The translations under genes were made by a program, and so were the position numbers. Source: BJHL01 sp040378885 (lineage in GTDB: Bacteria; Planctomycetota; Phycisphaerae; Phycisphaerales; UBA1924). From it: a stretch of DNA of 64,000 nucleotides. The stretch's first letter is position 1. Each line of letters starts with the position of its first letter. Below are positions 24,558 through 32,831 of the stretch, one piece after another. The DNA lies in the NCBI GenBank assembly GCA_046316615.1, contig JBKDAN010000052.1, forward strand, positions 1 to 64,000, written 5' to 3'. The notes beneath the pieces are model-generated. The model saw only the letters and a list, made by a program, of their open reading frames with translations, was not told where the DNA came from and did no database searches.

Positions 24558-26918
24558 ATGACTCTCGTGGGTTCTGGATTGACGAAGCGTTTGGCGGTTG
24601 CCGCAATCGCGCTGATGGCGTGCGCGGGTAGTTTGTGGGCGCAGGCATCGACGCGTCCGGGCATGGGCGCGGTGCCTTACAGCGGCGGGGTGACGTTCCG
24701 CGTGTGGGCTCCGAATGCCAGCGCGGTGCGCGTGGCTGGCACGTTCAACTCGTTCAGCGCGACGGCAACGCCGCTGTTTGCCGAGGCTGGCGGCAACTGG
24801 TCGGTGGATGTGCCGGGCGCGACGGAAGGGCAGCAGTACAAGTTCGTGCTGGTGAATGGCGCGAACACGATTTGGAAGAAGGACCCACGCGGGCGCGAAG
24901 TCGTCAACAGCGTGGGCAACTCGATCATTCGCGGTGACACGTTTGACTGGTCGGTGTATGGACCGACGGTGACGCTGTTCAGTGATGGCTTTGAGAGCGG
25001 TACCGCGCTGGGCGCGGGGTGGACAGCCGGCGGCACGGGGCCATGGCGCGTGGTGACATCGACCACGTACAGAGCTGCGGGCACGCGCGGCGTGGCGTTT
25101 GACAGCAGCACGAGCGGCACATTCGCGACGAGCCAACTGACGCTGACGATCAATGCGAGCAACCACAGCAAGCTGAGCCTGACGTACAAGATTCGCAACG
25201 TGGGCGATGAAACGCACACGCAAGACGGCATCTACATCTCGGGGAACGGCACGACGTGGACCAAGGTGCAGAACTTCCCCGCGATTGGCGCGTCGTTTGT
25301 CACGCAGACGATTGATTTGTCGGCTGCCGCAGCGACGGCGGGCATCACGCCTGGCGCGACGTTCCGCGTGCGCTGGCAGCAGTATGACAACTCGCCGCTC
25401 GCGAGCGATGGTGTTGCGATTGATGACGTGAGCGTGACGGGGCGGGTCAAGAGCCCGACGTTTACGACGCCGCCTTGGAACGAGACGGTGATCTATCAGA
25501 TGCACGTCGGGACGTTCAATGACACGGCGGGCGGCACGCCGGGGAACTTCAACAGCGCGATCGCGCGGCTGGACCAGGTACAGGCGCTGGGCGCAAACGC
25601 GGTGCAGGTGCTGCCCATCAACGAGTTCGCGGGTGACTTCTCATGGGGCTACAACCCGGCGGACCCGTACAGCGTCGAGAGCATCTACGGCGGGATGAAC
25701 GAGTACAAGCGTTTCATCAACGAGGCGCATGCACGCGGGCTGGCGGTCATTCAAGATGTGGTGCACAATCACTACGGGCCCAGCGATCTGGAGATGTGGC
25801 AGTTTGACGGCTGGCAGCAGAACAACAAGGGCGGCATTTTCTTCTACCAGGATTTCCGCAGCAGCACGCCCTGGGGCGACACGCGGCCTGACTACGGGCG
25901 CGGCGAAGTGCGCACGTTCATCCGCGACAACATCATGAGCTGGCTGCAGGAGTTCCGGGTCGACGGTCTGCGCTGGGACTCGACGGTGAACATTCGCAAC
26001 ACCAACAACGGCATGGGCAGCGATATTCCCGACGGCTGGAGCCTGATGCAGTACTGCAACAACGAGATCGACGCGAGCCAGGGCTGGAAGATCTCGATCG
26101 CGGAAGACCTGCAGAACAACGACTTCATCACCAGAACAACAGGTGCGGGCGGCGCGGGCTTTGACAGCCAGTGGGATGCGCGATTCGTGCACCCGATTCG
26201 TGATGCGATCATCACAGGCACCGACAGCAATCGCAACATGTTCAGCGTGCGCGATGCGATCAGTGCGTACTACAACGGCAGCGCGACACAGCGCGTGATC
26301 TACACCGAGAGCCATGACGAAGTGGCGAATGGCAAGAGCCGCGTGCCGGAAGAGATCTGGCCGGGCAATGCGGGCAGCTGGGCGAGCAAGAAGCGCAGCA
26401 CGCTGGGCGCAGGGCTGGTCATGACGTCGCCGGGCATTCCGATGATCTTCCAGGGTCAGGAAGTGCTGGAGGACGGGTTCTTCGCGGATACGGACCCGGT
26501 GGACTGGACCAAGGCGACGACGTACGCGGGCATTCAGACGATGTACCGCGATCTGATTCGGCTGCGTCGCAACTGGTTTGACACCACGCGCGGGCTGCGA
26601 GGCAACAACACAAACGTGCATCACATCAACAACAAAGTCATTGCGTACCACCGCTGGCAGAACGGCGGGGCGAGAGACGACGTGATCATCGTCGCGAACT
26701 TCGGCAACGCAAGCTACAACAGCTACAACATCGGCTTCCCGCGGGCGGGCACATGGCGCGTTCGCTTCAACAGCGACTGGAACGGCTACAGCAGTGACTT
26801 CGCGAACACCAACAGCTACGACACGACGGCGTTCAGCGGCGCGAAAGATGGCATGGGCTTCAATGGCAATATCGGCATTGGGCCTTACTCGATCATCATC
26901 ATGTCGCAAGACAACTAA
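24558..26918 (+). CDS. Secreted GH13 (branching-enzyme/alpha-amylase-like) with an inserted domain
   Basis: 786 residues; GGAGG lies 7 bases before ATG 24558. Residues 1-30 are a signal peptide (AIALMACAGSLWAQA). Residues 35-130 are a CBM48-like domain (VTFRVWAPNASAVRVAGTFN). Residues 137-298 look like a jelly-roll domain (LFSDGFESG ... GVAIDDVSVTG) placed between FDW and the normal continuation FTTPPWNETVIYQMHVGTFND. The GH13 barrel then shows DVVHNHYG (region I), VDGLRWDSTV (nucleophile Asp), SIAEDLQ (acid Glu) and YTESHDEVANG (Asp). Relatives are glycogen branching enzymes or amylases; the signal peptide points to extracellular or periplasmic alpha-glucan. A terminator follows. Confidence 0.88.
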   Translation: MTLVGSGLTKRLAVAAIALMACAGSLWAQASTRPGMGAVPYSGGVTFRVWAPNASAVRVAGTFNSFSATATPLFAEAGGNWSVDVPGATEGQQYKFVLVNGANTIWKKDPRGREVVNSVGNSIIRGDTFDWSVYGPTVTLFSDGFESGTALGAGWTAGGTGPWRVVTSTTYRAAGTRGVAFDSSTSGTFATSQLTLTINASNHSKLSLTYKIRNVGDETHTQDGIYISGNGTTWTKVQNFPAIGASFVTQTIDLSAAAATAGITPGATFRVRWQQYDNSPLASDGVAIDDVSVTGRVKSPTFTTPPWNETVIYQMHVGTFNDTAGGTPGNFNSAIARLDQVQALGANAVQVLPINEFAGDFSWGYNPADPYSVESIYGGMNEYKRFINEAHARGLAVIQDVVHNHYGPSDLEMWQFDGWQQNNKGGIFFYQDFRSSTPWGDTRPDYGRGEVRTFIRDNIMSWLQEFRVDGLRWDSTVNIRNTNNGMGSDIPDGWSLMQYCNNEIDASQGWKISIAEDLQNNDFITRTTGAGGAGFDSQWDARFVHPIRDAIITGTDSNRNMFSVRDAISAYYNGSATQRVIYTESHDEVANGKSRVPEEIWPGNAGSWASKKRSTLGAGLVMTSPGIPMIFQGQEVLEDGFFADTDPVDWTKATTYAGIQTMYRDLIRLRRNWFDTTRGLRGNNTNVHHINNKVIAYHRWQNGGARDDVIIVANFGNASYNSYNIGFPRAGTWRVRFNSDWNGYSSDFANTNSYDTTAFSGAKDGMGFNGNIGIGPYSIIIMSQDN

Positions 26919-26939
26919 GTTCACCAACGCCGGGTTCAC

Positions 26940-26964
26940 CGCGGAGACGCGAAGGACGCGGAGA
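26940..26964. repeat. Short tandem repeat of CGCGGAGA type
   Basis: Units CGCGGAGA, CGCGAAGGA and CGCGGAGA follow each other 21 bases after the GH13 stop codon. I have seen similar ACGCGGAGG text between genes in other planctomycetes and deltaproteobacteria (memory, not searched). Confidence 0.5.
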
Positions 26965-26982
26965 TAAGACGGAACTGTCAAG

Positions 26983-27009
26983 ACCGGCTGCGTGGGCAGC
27001 CGGTTTTTT
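26983..27009 (+). terminator. Rho-independent terminator after the GH13 gene
   Basis: Perfect 9-bp stem ACCGGCTGC/GCAGCCGGT with a 4-base loop, followed by a run of T. Confidence 0.92.
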
Positions 27010-27055
27010 GTGCGCCCTTTCGCACCGACGTCGCGTGACGCGGGAACGATTGTGT

Positions 27056-27778
27056 ATGTTGTCACTATTGAGAAAGTTGCTTGGCTTCTCCACCGACACA
27101 CCAGCGACACAGTCATCGCGAGCGGCGGCGATGCCGACTCGTCAGGCTGAACAAACCACACGAGACAACAGCAATACGAACTCGCATCATTTTGATAAGG
27201 CGCGTGAAGACAAAGCATCTCGCATAGCAGGTCGCATGATTGAGGATGAGCCAAGTTTCTCGCTTGTGTTCATACCAGGTGATGCGAGTGCCCACATGGG
27301 CCCTCTTATGGATGGACTGGGATACGCGCCCAAGCGGGGCACTCGCATGCAAGCGAGTTTTGCCGACGTGTGGGACTTTCTTCTCGACACACCCTCTCAT
27401 GAACCTGATGTCGTGCGCAAAGCGTGGTATCGCACAGACAAGCACACAGTGCTCATCGATCCGGAGATGGCGACGCATCTGCAACTCGACGTGTGGAAGC
27501 AGTTGGCCGCGATACAGGGCGGAACAGTGGTGATGGTGATATGGGAACGAATGTCTCGCACGGTGCTGCTGGCTGAAGTGAGTGACGCAGGATTGGTGCG
27601 GCGCACCTCGCGCGTGGATGACGACCCGATCACGACGGAGGAGGTCAACCCGCATCCTGAAGTTGTGGCGAGCGCTGATGCGGACGGGCTGCGCCCGGCG
27701 CTCGCGTCAATGGGGATTCTGGTAGACGCGGGCTGGAACTCAATGCTTGCAGAAGTGATTGAAATGCAACCGAAGTGA
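27056..27778 (+). CDS. Uncharacterised protein, 240 residues
   Basis: From ATG 27056 (MLSLLRKLLGFSTDTPATQS). The first 60 residues are polar and low in complexity with many Thr, Asn and Arg; the rest forms a compact domain with SFSLVFIPGDASAHMGPLMD, TVLIDPEMATHLQLDVWKQL, GTVVMVIWERMSRTVLLAEV and a C-terminal LAEVIEMQPK. No signal peptide or membrane helix is clear. I do not recognise it. TATGTT overlapping the start, with TCGCGT 18 bases upstream, resembles the promoter pair seen elsewhere; if that is a real promoter, translation would begin further in, for example at MPTRQ (27131). Confidence 0.65.
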   Translation: MLSLLRKLLGFSTDTPATQSSRAAAMPTRQAEQTTRDNSNTNSHHFDKAREDKASRIAGRMIEDEPSFSLVFIPGDASAHMGPLMDGLGYAPKRGTRMQASFADVWDFLLDTPSHEPDVVRKAWYRTDKHTVLIDPEMATHLQLDVWKQLAAIQGGTVVMVIWERMSRTVLLAEVSDAGLVRRTSRVDDDPITTEEVNPHPEVVASADADGLRPALASMGILVDAGWNSMLAEVIEMQPK

Positions 27779-27793
27779 GTCAATCGAAGTGAC

Positions 27794-28642
27794 TCAGTTG
27801 CTCGCAACGATCGTGACGATCATCTTTGTGCGGAACTTCGGCAGTTTCCTGCCGTCTGCGATCCACTCAGGGGTCATGCGGTCGGTGTCGGGGTGGTACA
27901 TCGCGGTCCATGCGATGGTCTCGCCGCCGAACGCGGTGAGACCGACGATGGTGCCGTCCATGTCGGCGGCGTAGATGTTGTCGACAAAGCGCGAGCCTGC
28001 GAAGACGAGGTGATCAGGCGAAGTAGCGCCGGCGCGAACATATGTCGCGAGCGACTTGTCGTTGGCGATGTTGGTCACGAAGTCGGCGATGGGCTTGTTG
28101 GCGCTGGCGGGCTGGCCAGCTTCGCGCAGGAAGACTTCGACGCGCGGACCCATGGGCGCGACGGGCGTGAGGTTGGTGCCATCAAAGTCCCAGCGGGGCG
28201 GCGTGCCTTCCTTGAGACCCATGAGCAGCAGCGTGGCGTGGATGTGTGAGGGCTTGACCTTCGTGACGACGAGCGTTTCGTGCTCGCGCGTGTTGGGCGT
28301 GCAGACGAGTACCTCGAGATACACACGCTCGCCTTGGGCGTCGATAGGCACTTCGGCATCGAACTCGAGAACCCTGTTGGCGACATCGACACGCAGGCCC
28401 GGAAAGGTTTCGCGCAGCGTGATGGCAGGCGCCGCTGGCGGAGCGGGAGGTGCCGGCGGCGTGACGACAGTTGCTTGCGAGGGCGCTGGGGGTGGCGTTG
28501 CAGGAACTACTGCGTCAGCCTTTGCTGGTGCGGGCTGTGTGGGGTGGGTAGGGTGAGTGGGCTTGGTGGGGACACACGCTGCGAGCGCGGCGGTCATGAT
28601 CGCAACGCACACACAACACGGCAGAGAGCGCGAGAGCTTCAT
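27794..28642 (-). CDS. YdjY-domain lipoprotein
   Basis: 282 residues. MKLSRSLPCCVCVAIMTAAL followed by AACVPTK is a lipoprotein signal; a 50-residue Pro/Ala/Thr linker follows. The domain FPGLRVDVANRVLEFDAEVP, LVCTPNTREHETLVVTKVKP and SHIHATLLLMGLKEGTPP matches the YdjY family, whose function is unknown. The likely site is the periplasmic face of a membrane. Its ATG overlaps the murD stop codon (ATGA, 28639-28642), so the two genes should be translationally coupled. Confidence 0.8.
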   Translation of the reverse strand: MKLSRSLPCCVCVAIMTAALAACVPTKPTHPTHPTQPAPAKADAVVPATPPPAPSQATVVTPPAPPAPPAAPAITLRETFPGLRVDVANRVLEFDAEVPIDAQGERVYLEVLVCTPNTREHETLVVTKVKPSHIHATLLLMGLKEGTPPRWDFDGTNLTPVAPMGPRVEVFLREAGQPASANKPIADFVTNIANDKSLATYVRAGATSPDHLVFAGSRFVDNIYAADMDGTIVGLTAFGGETIAWTAMYHPDTDRMTPEWIADGRKLPKFRTKMIVTIVASN

Positions 28643-29973
28643 GATGCACCTTCCACGAGTTGCTTGAACTGTTCGCCTCGCTGTTCGAAGTTGTCGAACT
28701 GGCCCCAGCTTGCGCAGCCGGGGCTGAGGAGGACGACATCACCCGGCTTGACGCGCTGCTTGATCTCGATGAATGCGTGGGCGAGTGTGCCGCAGTCCTT
28801 GGCTTTGCCCGCGCTCTCTTGCACGATGATGGGCGCGGTGGCGCCGATGGCGTAGACGCCTGCGACTTTGTGGGCGAGGTCGGCGAGATCGCGCAGGCTG
28901 ACTTTCTTGTCATAGCCACCGGCGATGAGATGTACGCGGGCAAGCGGCGTGGCCGCGCCGATGGCGGCGAGGGCGGTGAGAGTCGCGCCGGGCGTGGTGC
29001 TCTTGCTGTCGTTGTAGTACTTCACGCCGGCGACTTCGCGCACGAACTCGAGGCGGTGTTCAAGGCCCGGGTAGGTACGGAGTGAATCGCGGATGCGATC
29101 TGCCGCCAGCGTGGGAACGGCGGCGGTGCACGCAGCGAGTGCGGCGGCGGCGTTGGCGCGGTTGTGATCACCCGGCAGGATCATGTCGCCCGTGATGTCT
29201 GCGATCTGCGGGCGAATGACGCGTACACCCTGCTGCACGCTGGGCAGCCAGTCGTCGAGCTCGCGGGCGATGATGGCGATATCACCTGCGCGCTGGTGAC
29301 GCAGGATGTGGCGCTTGCTTTCGCGGTAGTGCGTGAGATCGCCGTGCCAGTCGAGGTGATTCTCGGCGAAGGCGGTGACAACAGCGATGCGCGGCGAGAA
29401 GGGCGTGGTGGTTTCGATCCAGTGGAGCTGCGCGCTGGAAAGCTCGAGCACGATCCATGTGTCGGGCGTGATCGTGGTGAGATCGTTGAGCAAGGAGCCG
29501 CCGAGATTCCCGCCGACTTTGGTGTCGATGCCTGCGTGGCGCAGAGCGTGAGCGATCATGGCAGTGGTGGTGCTTTTGCCGACGCTGCCTGTGATGGCGA
29601 TGGTGCGGGTTTGGCGGGTGTGAAGCGGAAGGTTCTCGACGAGCAGGGAGATCTCGGTGGTGACGAGAATGCCGGCAGCCTGCGCGGCGCGGAGGTAGCG
29701 GTTGTTCCACGGCGTGGACACGGCAGCATTGGCGACGATGAGATCGCACGTGGTGAAGTCGCTCACGTTGTGCTCACCCAGTCGCAACGTGACTTGGCCA
29801 GAGCGTGTGAGGGGCGCGAGGGTGGCGAGTTCTTCTGTGAACGTCTCGGCGGGCTTCATGTCGGTCACGAGTACCTGCGCGCCGCGGGCGGCGAGCCACT
29901 GAGTAACACCCAGACCGCCGCCGAAGCGGCCCAGACCCATGACGGTGACACGAGCGTTGTCGAGCGATCGCAT
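28639..29973 (-). CDS. murD: UDP-N-acetylmuramoylalanine-D-glutamate ligase
   Basis: 444 residues, the usual length. The N-terminal domain starts RVTVMGLGRFGGGLGVTQWL; the ATP-binding loop is ITGSVGKSTTTAMIAHAL; the central domain has VLELSSAQLHW, AENHLDWHGDLTHY and LPGDHNRANAAAALAA; the C-terminal domain has GLEHRLEFV, YYNDSKSTTPGATLTAL, HLIAGGYDKK and VLLSPGCASWGQFDNFEQRG. These identify MurD, which adds D-glutamate to the peptidoglycan precursor. Its presence supports peptidoglycan synthesis in this planctomycete. The rest of the dcw cluster is not adjacent, apart from an FtsQ-like gene 1.1 kb away on the other strand. It overlaps the YdjY lipoprotein gene by 4 bases. Confidence 0.96.
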   Translation of the reverse strand: MRSLDNARVTVMGLGRFGGGLGVTQWLAARGAQVLVTDMKPAETFTEELATLAPLTRSGQVTLRLGEHNVSDFTTCDLIVANAAVSTPWNNRYLRAAQAAGILVTTEISLLVENLPLHTRQTRTIAITGSVGKSTTTAMIAHALRHAGIDTKVGGNLGGSLLNDLTTITPDTWIVLELSSAQLHWIETTTPFSPRIAVVTAFAENHLDWHGDLTHYRESKRHILRHQRAGDIAIIARELDDWLPSVQQGVRVIRPQIADITGDMILPGDHNRANAAAALAACTAAVPTLAADRIRDSLRTYPGLEHRLEFVREVAGVKYYNDSKSTTPGATLTALAAIGAATPLARVHLIAGGYDKKVSLRDLADLAHKVAGVYAIGATAPIIVQESAGKAKDCGTLAHAFIEIKQRVKPGDVVLLSPGCASWGQFDNFEQRGEQFKQLVEGAS

Positions 29974-30122
29974 GGCAGAAGGTAGCGGGGAGCGGGAGCA
30001 TGTGCGTGGGAAGGGATGCCGCGGAGATTTTCGTGAATCGCAGAAACCCGGCGAAACCAGCGAGCATCAGACAACCACACACGGTGGACTTTTATCTCGA
30101 ACTTACGGAAAGGGACGGCATC

Positions 30123-30896
30123 ATGGCACGTTTCAATGGTCGTACTGCGCTTATCACGGGTGGCACGAGCGGCATTGGCCGAGTGACGGCACTGGCGTTC
30201 GCGAAGGAAGGCGGCAATGTCGTCATTACCGGCCGGCGCGAGGCGGAAGGGGCGAAGGTTGTCGCGGAGATTCTCGCGGCGGGCAAGGAGCATGGTGTCA
30301 AGGCACAGTTCGTGCAGGGCGACATCACGAATGAAGCGAGCGTCGAGAAAGCTGTCAAGGCTGCGGCGGCGATCACTGGCACGCTGGACTTTGCGTTCAA
30401 CAACGCGGGCATTGAACTGGGCAATGTGCCGCTCGCGGAATCGACGGTGGAGCAGTACAAGCAAGTATTTGACATCAACGTGCTGGGCGTGATGCTGAGC
30501 CTGAAGCATGAAGTTCGCGCGATGACCGCAAAGGGCAAGGGTTCGATCGTGAACAATGCGAGCATCGCGGGCAGCATTGGCATGGCGAACACCGGGACGT
30601 ACATCGCCAGCAAGCACGCGGTACTGGGTTACACCAAGAGCGCGGCGCTGGAAGTCGCGAAGAGCGGCATTCGCGTGAACGCGGTGAGCCCGGGCGGCAT
30701 TGACACGGACATGCTGGATCGCTTCACGGGCGGTCGCAACCCTGACGCGCTGGCGTGGATGAACAGCATGCACCCGATCGGGCGTGTGGGCAAGCCCGAA
30801 GAGATCGCCAAGGCGGTGCTCTTCCTGTGGAGCGACGACAGCAGCTTTGTGACGGGCCACGACCTGAAGGTGGACGGCGGCTTTACGGTGCCGTAA
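30123..30896 (+). CDS. Short-chain dehydrogenase/reductase
   Basis: 257 residues from ATG 30123, with GAAAGG upstream. Classical SDR landmarks: TALITGGTSGIGRVTALAFA (TGxxxGIG), FAFNNAGIELG (NNAG), the Ser in NNASIAGSIG, YIASKHAVLG (YxxxK) and RVNAVSPGGIDTDM. It is an NAD(P)-dependent oxidoreductase; glucose-1-dehydrogenase- or FabG-like proteins share this pattern and the substrate is not readable. The frame continues 41 codons upstream without similarity. A long hairpin follows the gene. Confidence 0.9.
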   Translation: MARFNGRTALITGGTSGIGRVTALAFAKEGGNVVITGRREAEGAKVVAEILAAGKEHGVKAQFVQGDITNEASVEKAVKAAAAITGTLDFAFNNAGIELGNVPLAESTVEQYKQVFDINVLGVMLSLKHEVRAMTAKGKGSIVNNASIAGSIGMANTGTYIASKHAVLGYTKSAALEVAKSGIRVNAVSPGGIDTDMLDRFTGGRNPDALAWMNSMHPIGRVGKPEEIAKAVLFLWSDDSSFVTGHDLKVDGGFTVP

Positions 30897-30911
30897 GCGA
30901 ACGAGAGAAGA

Positions 30912-30982
30912 ACAAACCGGAAGTGCCCTCCCCGGCCCGTGTTGCGTGACGCAAGAAAGTCACGCAACGCGGGCCGGTTTGT
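30912..30982 (+). terminator. Very long hairpin with a competing outer pairing
   Basis: Arms at 30932-30950 (starting CCGGCCCGTGTTGCG) and 30959-30977 are complementary over 19 bp with one G-T wobble and an 8-base loop, followed by TTTG. In addition ACAAACCGG (30912-30920) is complementary to CCGGTTTGT (30974-30982), which shares CCGG with the inner stem. It probably ends the SDR transcript; the shared segment would also allow an attenuator-like switch for the downstream FtsQ-like gene (inference). Confidence 0.65.
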
Positions 30983-31070
30983 CGATAGGGAGCAATTGCG
31001 GGCGAATGTCGCGCCCGAGTATGGCCGCTCGCGCGGAGCGAATCACGCGGGTACGGAGAGGTGTGGCAGC

Positions 31071-32015
31071 ATGGGTCGCAAGGAAGCAAACTCCGAGCCT
31101 TTTAACTGGTCGTCGTTCTTCACGGCGCTGACGAGCTTCGGGCTTGTGGTGCTGGTGCTGGGCGTGGGCGCCGGTATTGTGCTGGGCATGCGGCCTTTGG
31201 AGCAACGCGCGTCGCAACTGCCGGGCACGCGAGCGACTTTGATTGATATTCGCTGGCCCACGGTGCAGACGAGCACGGGCGAGCAGGTGACCTGGGTGCC
31301 CAAGGCAGAGCGCGATGCGCTGAGCGAAATGGCGCAGGCCGCCTTGGCAGGTGACAATGAGCGATTCACAGGCGAAAGCCTGGAGCGCGTTGGCAAGGCG
31401 ATGGCCAGCAGCGGGTGGTTCACCCATACGCCGACGATCAAGCGGATGACGGGCGGGCGGATTGAAATCAATGGAAACTGGCGCGCACCGGCGGCGGTGG
31501 TGCGGCGTGACGGCGTGGATCAACTGATCAGTTGGGACGGGTTTCCGATGCCCGTGACGGCGAACGTGGGCGCCACGCGCTTTCCGGTGATTGACTCGCC
31601 CGCACTGCCAGCGCCGAAGCTGGCGGGCGGCGCAGTTGTTGATTACAACACGGCGTGGCAGGGAGAGGACATCGCAGCAAGCCTGGAGTTGCTTGCGGTG
31701 CTCCTCCGCCAGCCGTGGGGCAGTCAGGTGGGCGGCGTGGATGCGAAGGAGTTCGCGAGCACGCGGGCGATGGTGGTGACGACGACGTTTGGCACGCGCA
31801 TCTACTGGGGCGGCCGCTACACCAAGCCTGCGCTGGGTGAAGTGAGCAGCGAACAGAAACTGGCGCACCTGACGGATCTGTTCAGCAAGCACAACCGCAT
31901 TGATGCGGGCTATCCGATGATCTATGTGAACAACACGAAGCTGCAGTTCAATATCAGCGCGACGGCAGAGGCGCTGGCGGCGCGGATGGAAGCGATGCGG
32001 GCCGAGGGCGAGTGA
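31071..32015 (+). CDS. FtsQ/DivIB-like single-pass membrane protein (tentative)
   Basis: 314 residues from ATG 31071, with GGAGAGG upstream. A short cytoplasmic segment precedes one helix (TALTSFGLVVLVLGVGAGIV). The outer part resembles FtsQ: a POTRA-like stretch (LERVGKAMASSGWFTHTPTI then KRMTGGRIEINGNWRAPAAV, VRRDGVDQLISWDGFPMPV) and a C-terminal RIYWGGRYTKPALGEVSSEQ then KLAHLTDLFSK and GYPMIYVNNTKLQ. FtsQ links early and late division proteins in the periplasm. The match rests on pattern and topology, not on invariant residues, and the nearby murD gives weak support. It ends at a bidirectional terminator. Confidence 0.5.
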   Translation: MGRKEANSEPFNWSSFFTALTSFGLVVLVLGVGAGIVLGMRPLEQRASQLPGTRATLIDIRWPTVQTSTGEQVTWVPKAERDALSEMAQAALAGDNERFTGESLERVGKAMASSGWFTHTPTIKRMTGGRIEINGNWRAPAAVVRRDGVDQLISWDGFPMPVTANVGATRFPVIDSPALPAPKLAGGAVVDYNTAWQGEDIAASLELLAVLLRQPWGSQVGGVDAKEFASTRAMVVTTTFGTRIYWGGRYTKPALGEVSSEQKLAHLTDLFSKHNRIDAGYPMIYVNNTKLQFNISATAEALAARMEAMRAEGE

Positions 32016-32041
32016 GCCACACTCGCACAACGCGGGCATGA

Positions 32042-32070
32042 AAAAACGGCTCCGCGGGGATGCCGTTTTT
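32042..32070. terminator. Bidirectional terminator between convergent genes
   Basis: AAAAACGGC (32042-32050) pairs with GCCGTTTTT (32062-32070), so both strands have a GC stem followed by a T-run. It serves the FtsQ-like gene and the DUF2959 lipoprotein gene. Confidence 0.88.
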
Positions 32071-32093
32071 CATTATGCGGGTTGTCAGGCGAG

Positions 32094-32756
32094 TCACTTG
32101 GCCATTTGGCTGATGAACTCGTCGGCTTCCTTGATGCTGGCCTCCATCTCGGAGATGAGGCGGCCCACGTCGTTCTGGACTTGTGAGACGTTGTTCTGCA
32201 GGCCGCGGATGGCTTGGGCGTTGAGGCTGTGCTTGAGGTACAGCGTGAGGTCCTTGAAGTTGGCGAGGACGGGGTCCATCTTCGCGCTGGCGTTCTTCAT
32301 GGCGGTGATCATCTGGTCATATTGACGCTGGGTGTCGCGCAGCATGCGTTCGCTGTCGGCGCGGCGCTGGGCGTTGGTGTACTGGCTGAGCTCACTGTTC
32401 CATTCGCTGAAGAGCTTGCCAGCGACGACTTCGACCGTGTTGATGTCGCTGCGGACTGCTTTCGCGGCGTCTTCGCAGCGGTCATACTCCTTCTGGAACT
32501 TGCGATACTGCTTTTCGAGCTCGCCGCCGTCTTGCTTGGTCATGACGAGGAATTCGTCGAGCGCGGTGGCGAACTGCTGCTTGGCTTCTTCCTGCTCTTC
32601 GCGGGCGTCCTTGACGCGGTCGACGAGCTGGTCGCGCTTGGCTTGGCCGAAGACGCTTTCACGGATGGAAACGCCCGCGCTGGTGCAGCCGGAGAGGGCG
32701 GGAAGCGCGGCGGTGACGGCGAGAGCGAGGATGACGGAGCGAGCGGCGATCTTCAT
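32094..32756 (-). CDS. DUF2959-like coiled-coil lipoprotein
   Basis: 220 residues. MKIAARSVILALAVTAALPA with LSGC is a lipoprotein signal. The mature part is helical and heptad-like throughout: FGQAKRDQLVDRVKDAREEQ, EEAKQQFATALDEF, KLFSEWNSELSQYTNAQRR and NNVSQVQNDVGRLISEMEAS. The VDRVxxAREEQxxAKxQFxxAL stretch is characteristic of DUF2959, a family without known function. It is expected to be periplasmic or outer-membrane attached and to form long alpha-helical hairpins. Confidence 0.8.
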   Translation of the reverse strand: MKIAARSVILALAVTAALPALSGCTSAGVSIRESVFGQAKRDQLVDRVKDAREEQEEAKQQFATALDEFLVMTKQDGGELEKQYRKFQKEYDRCEDAAKAVRSDINTVEVVAGKLFSEWNSELSQYTNAQRRADSERMLRDTQRQYDQMITAMKNASAKMDPVLANFKDLTLYLKHSLNAQAIRGLQNNVSQVQNDVGRLISEMEASIKEADEFISQMAK

Positions 32757-32831
32757 GCGGGAAGTTTACGCTGGGCGTGTGAAGGATGTGTGAACGTTGC
32801 CAGCGGGGAGATTGGGGGCGTAGCATGGCGC

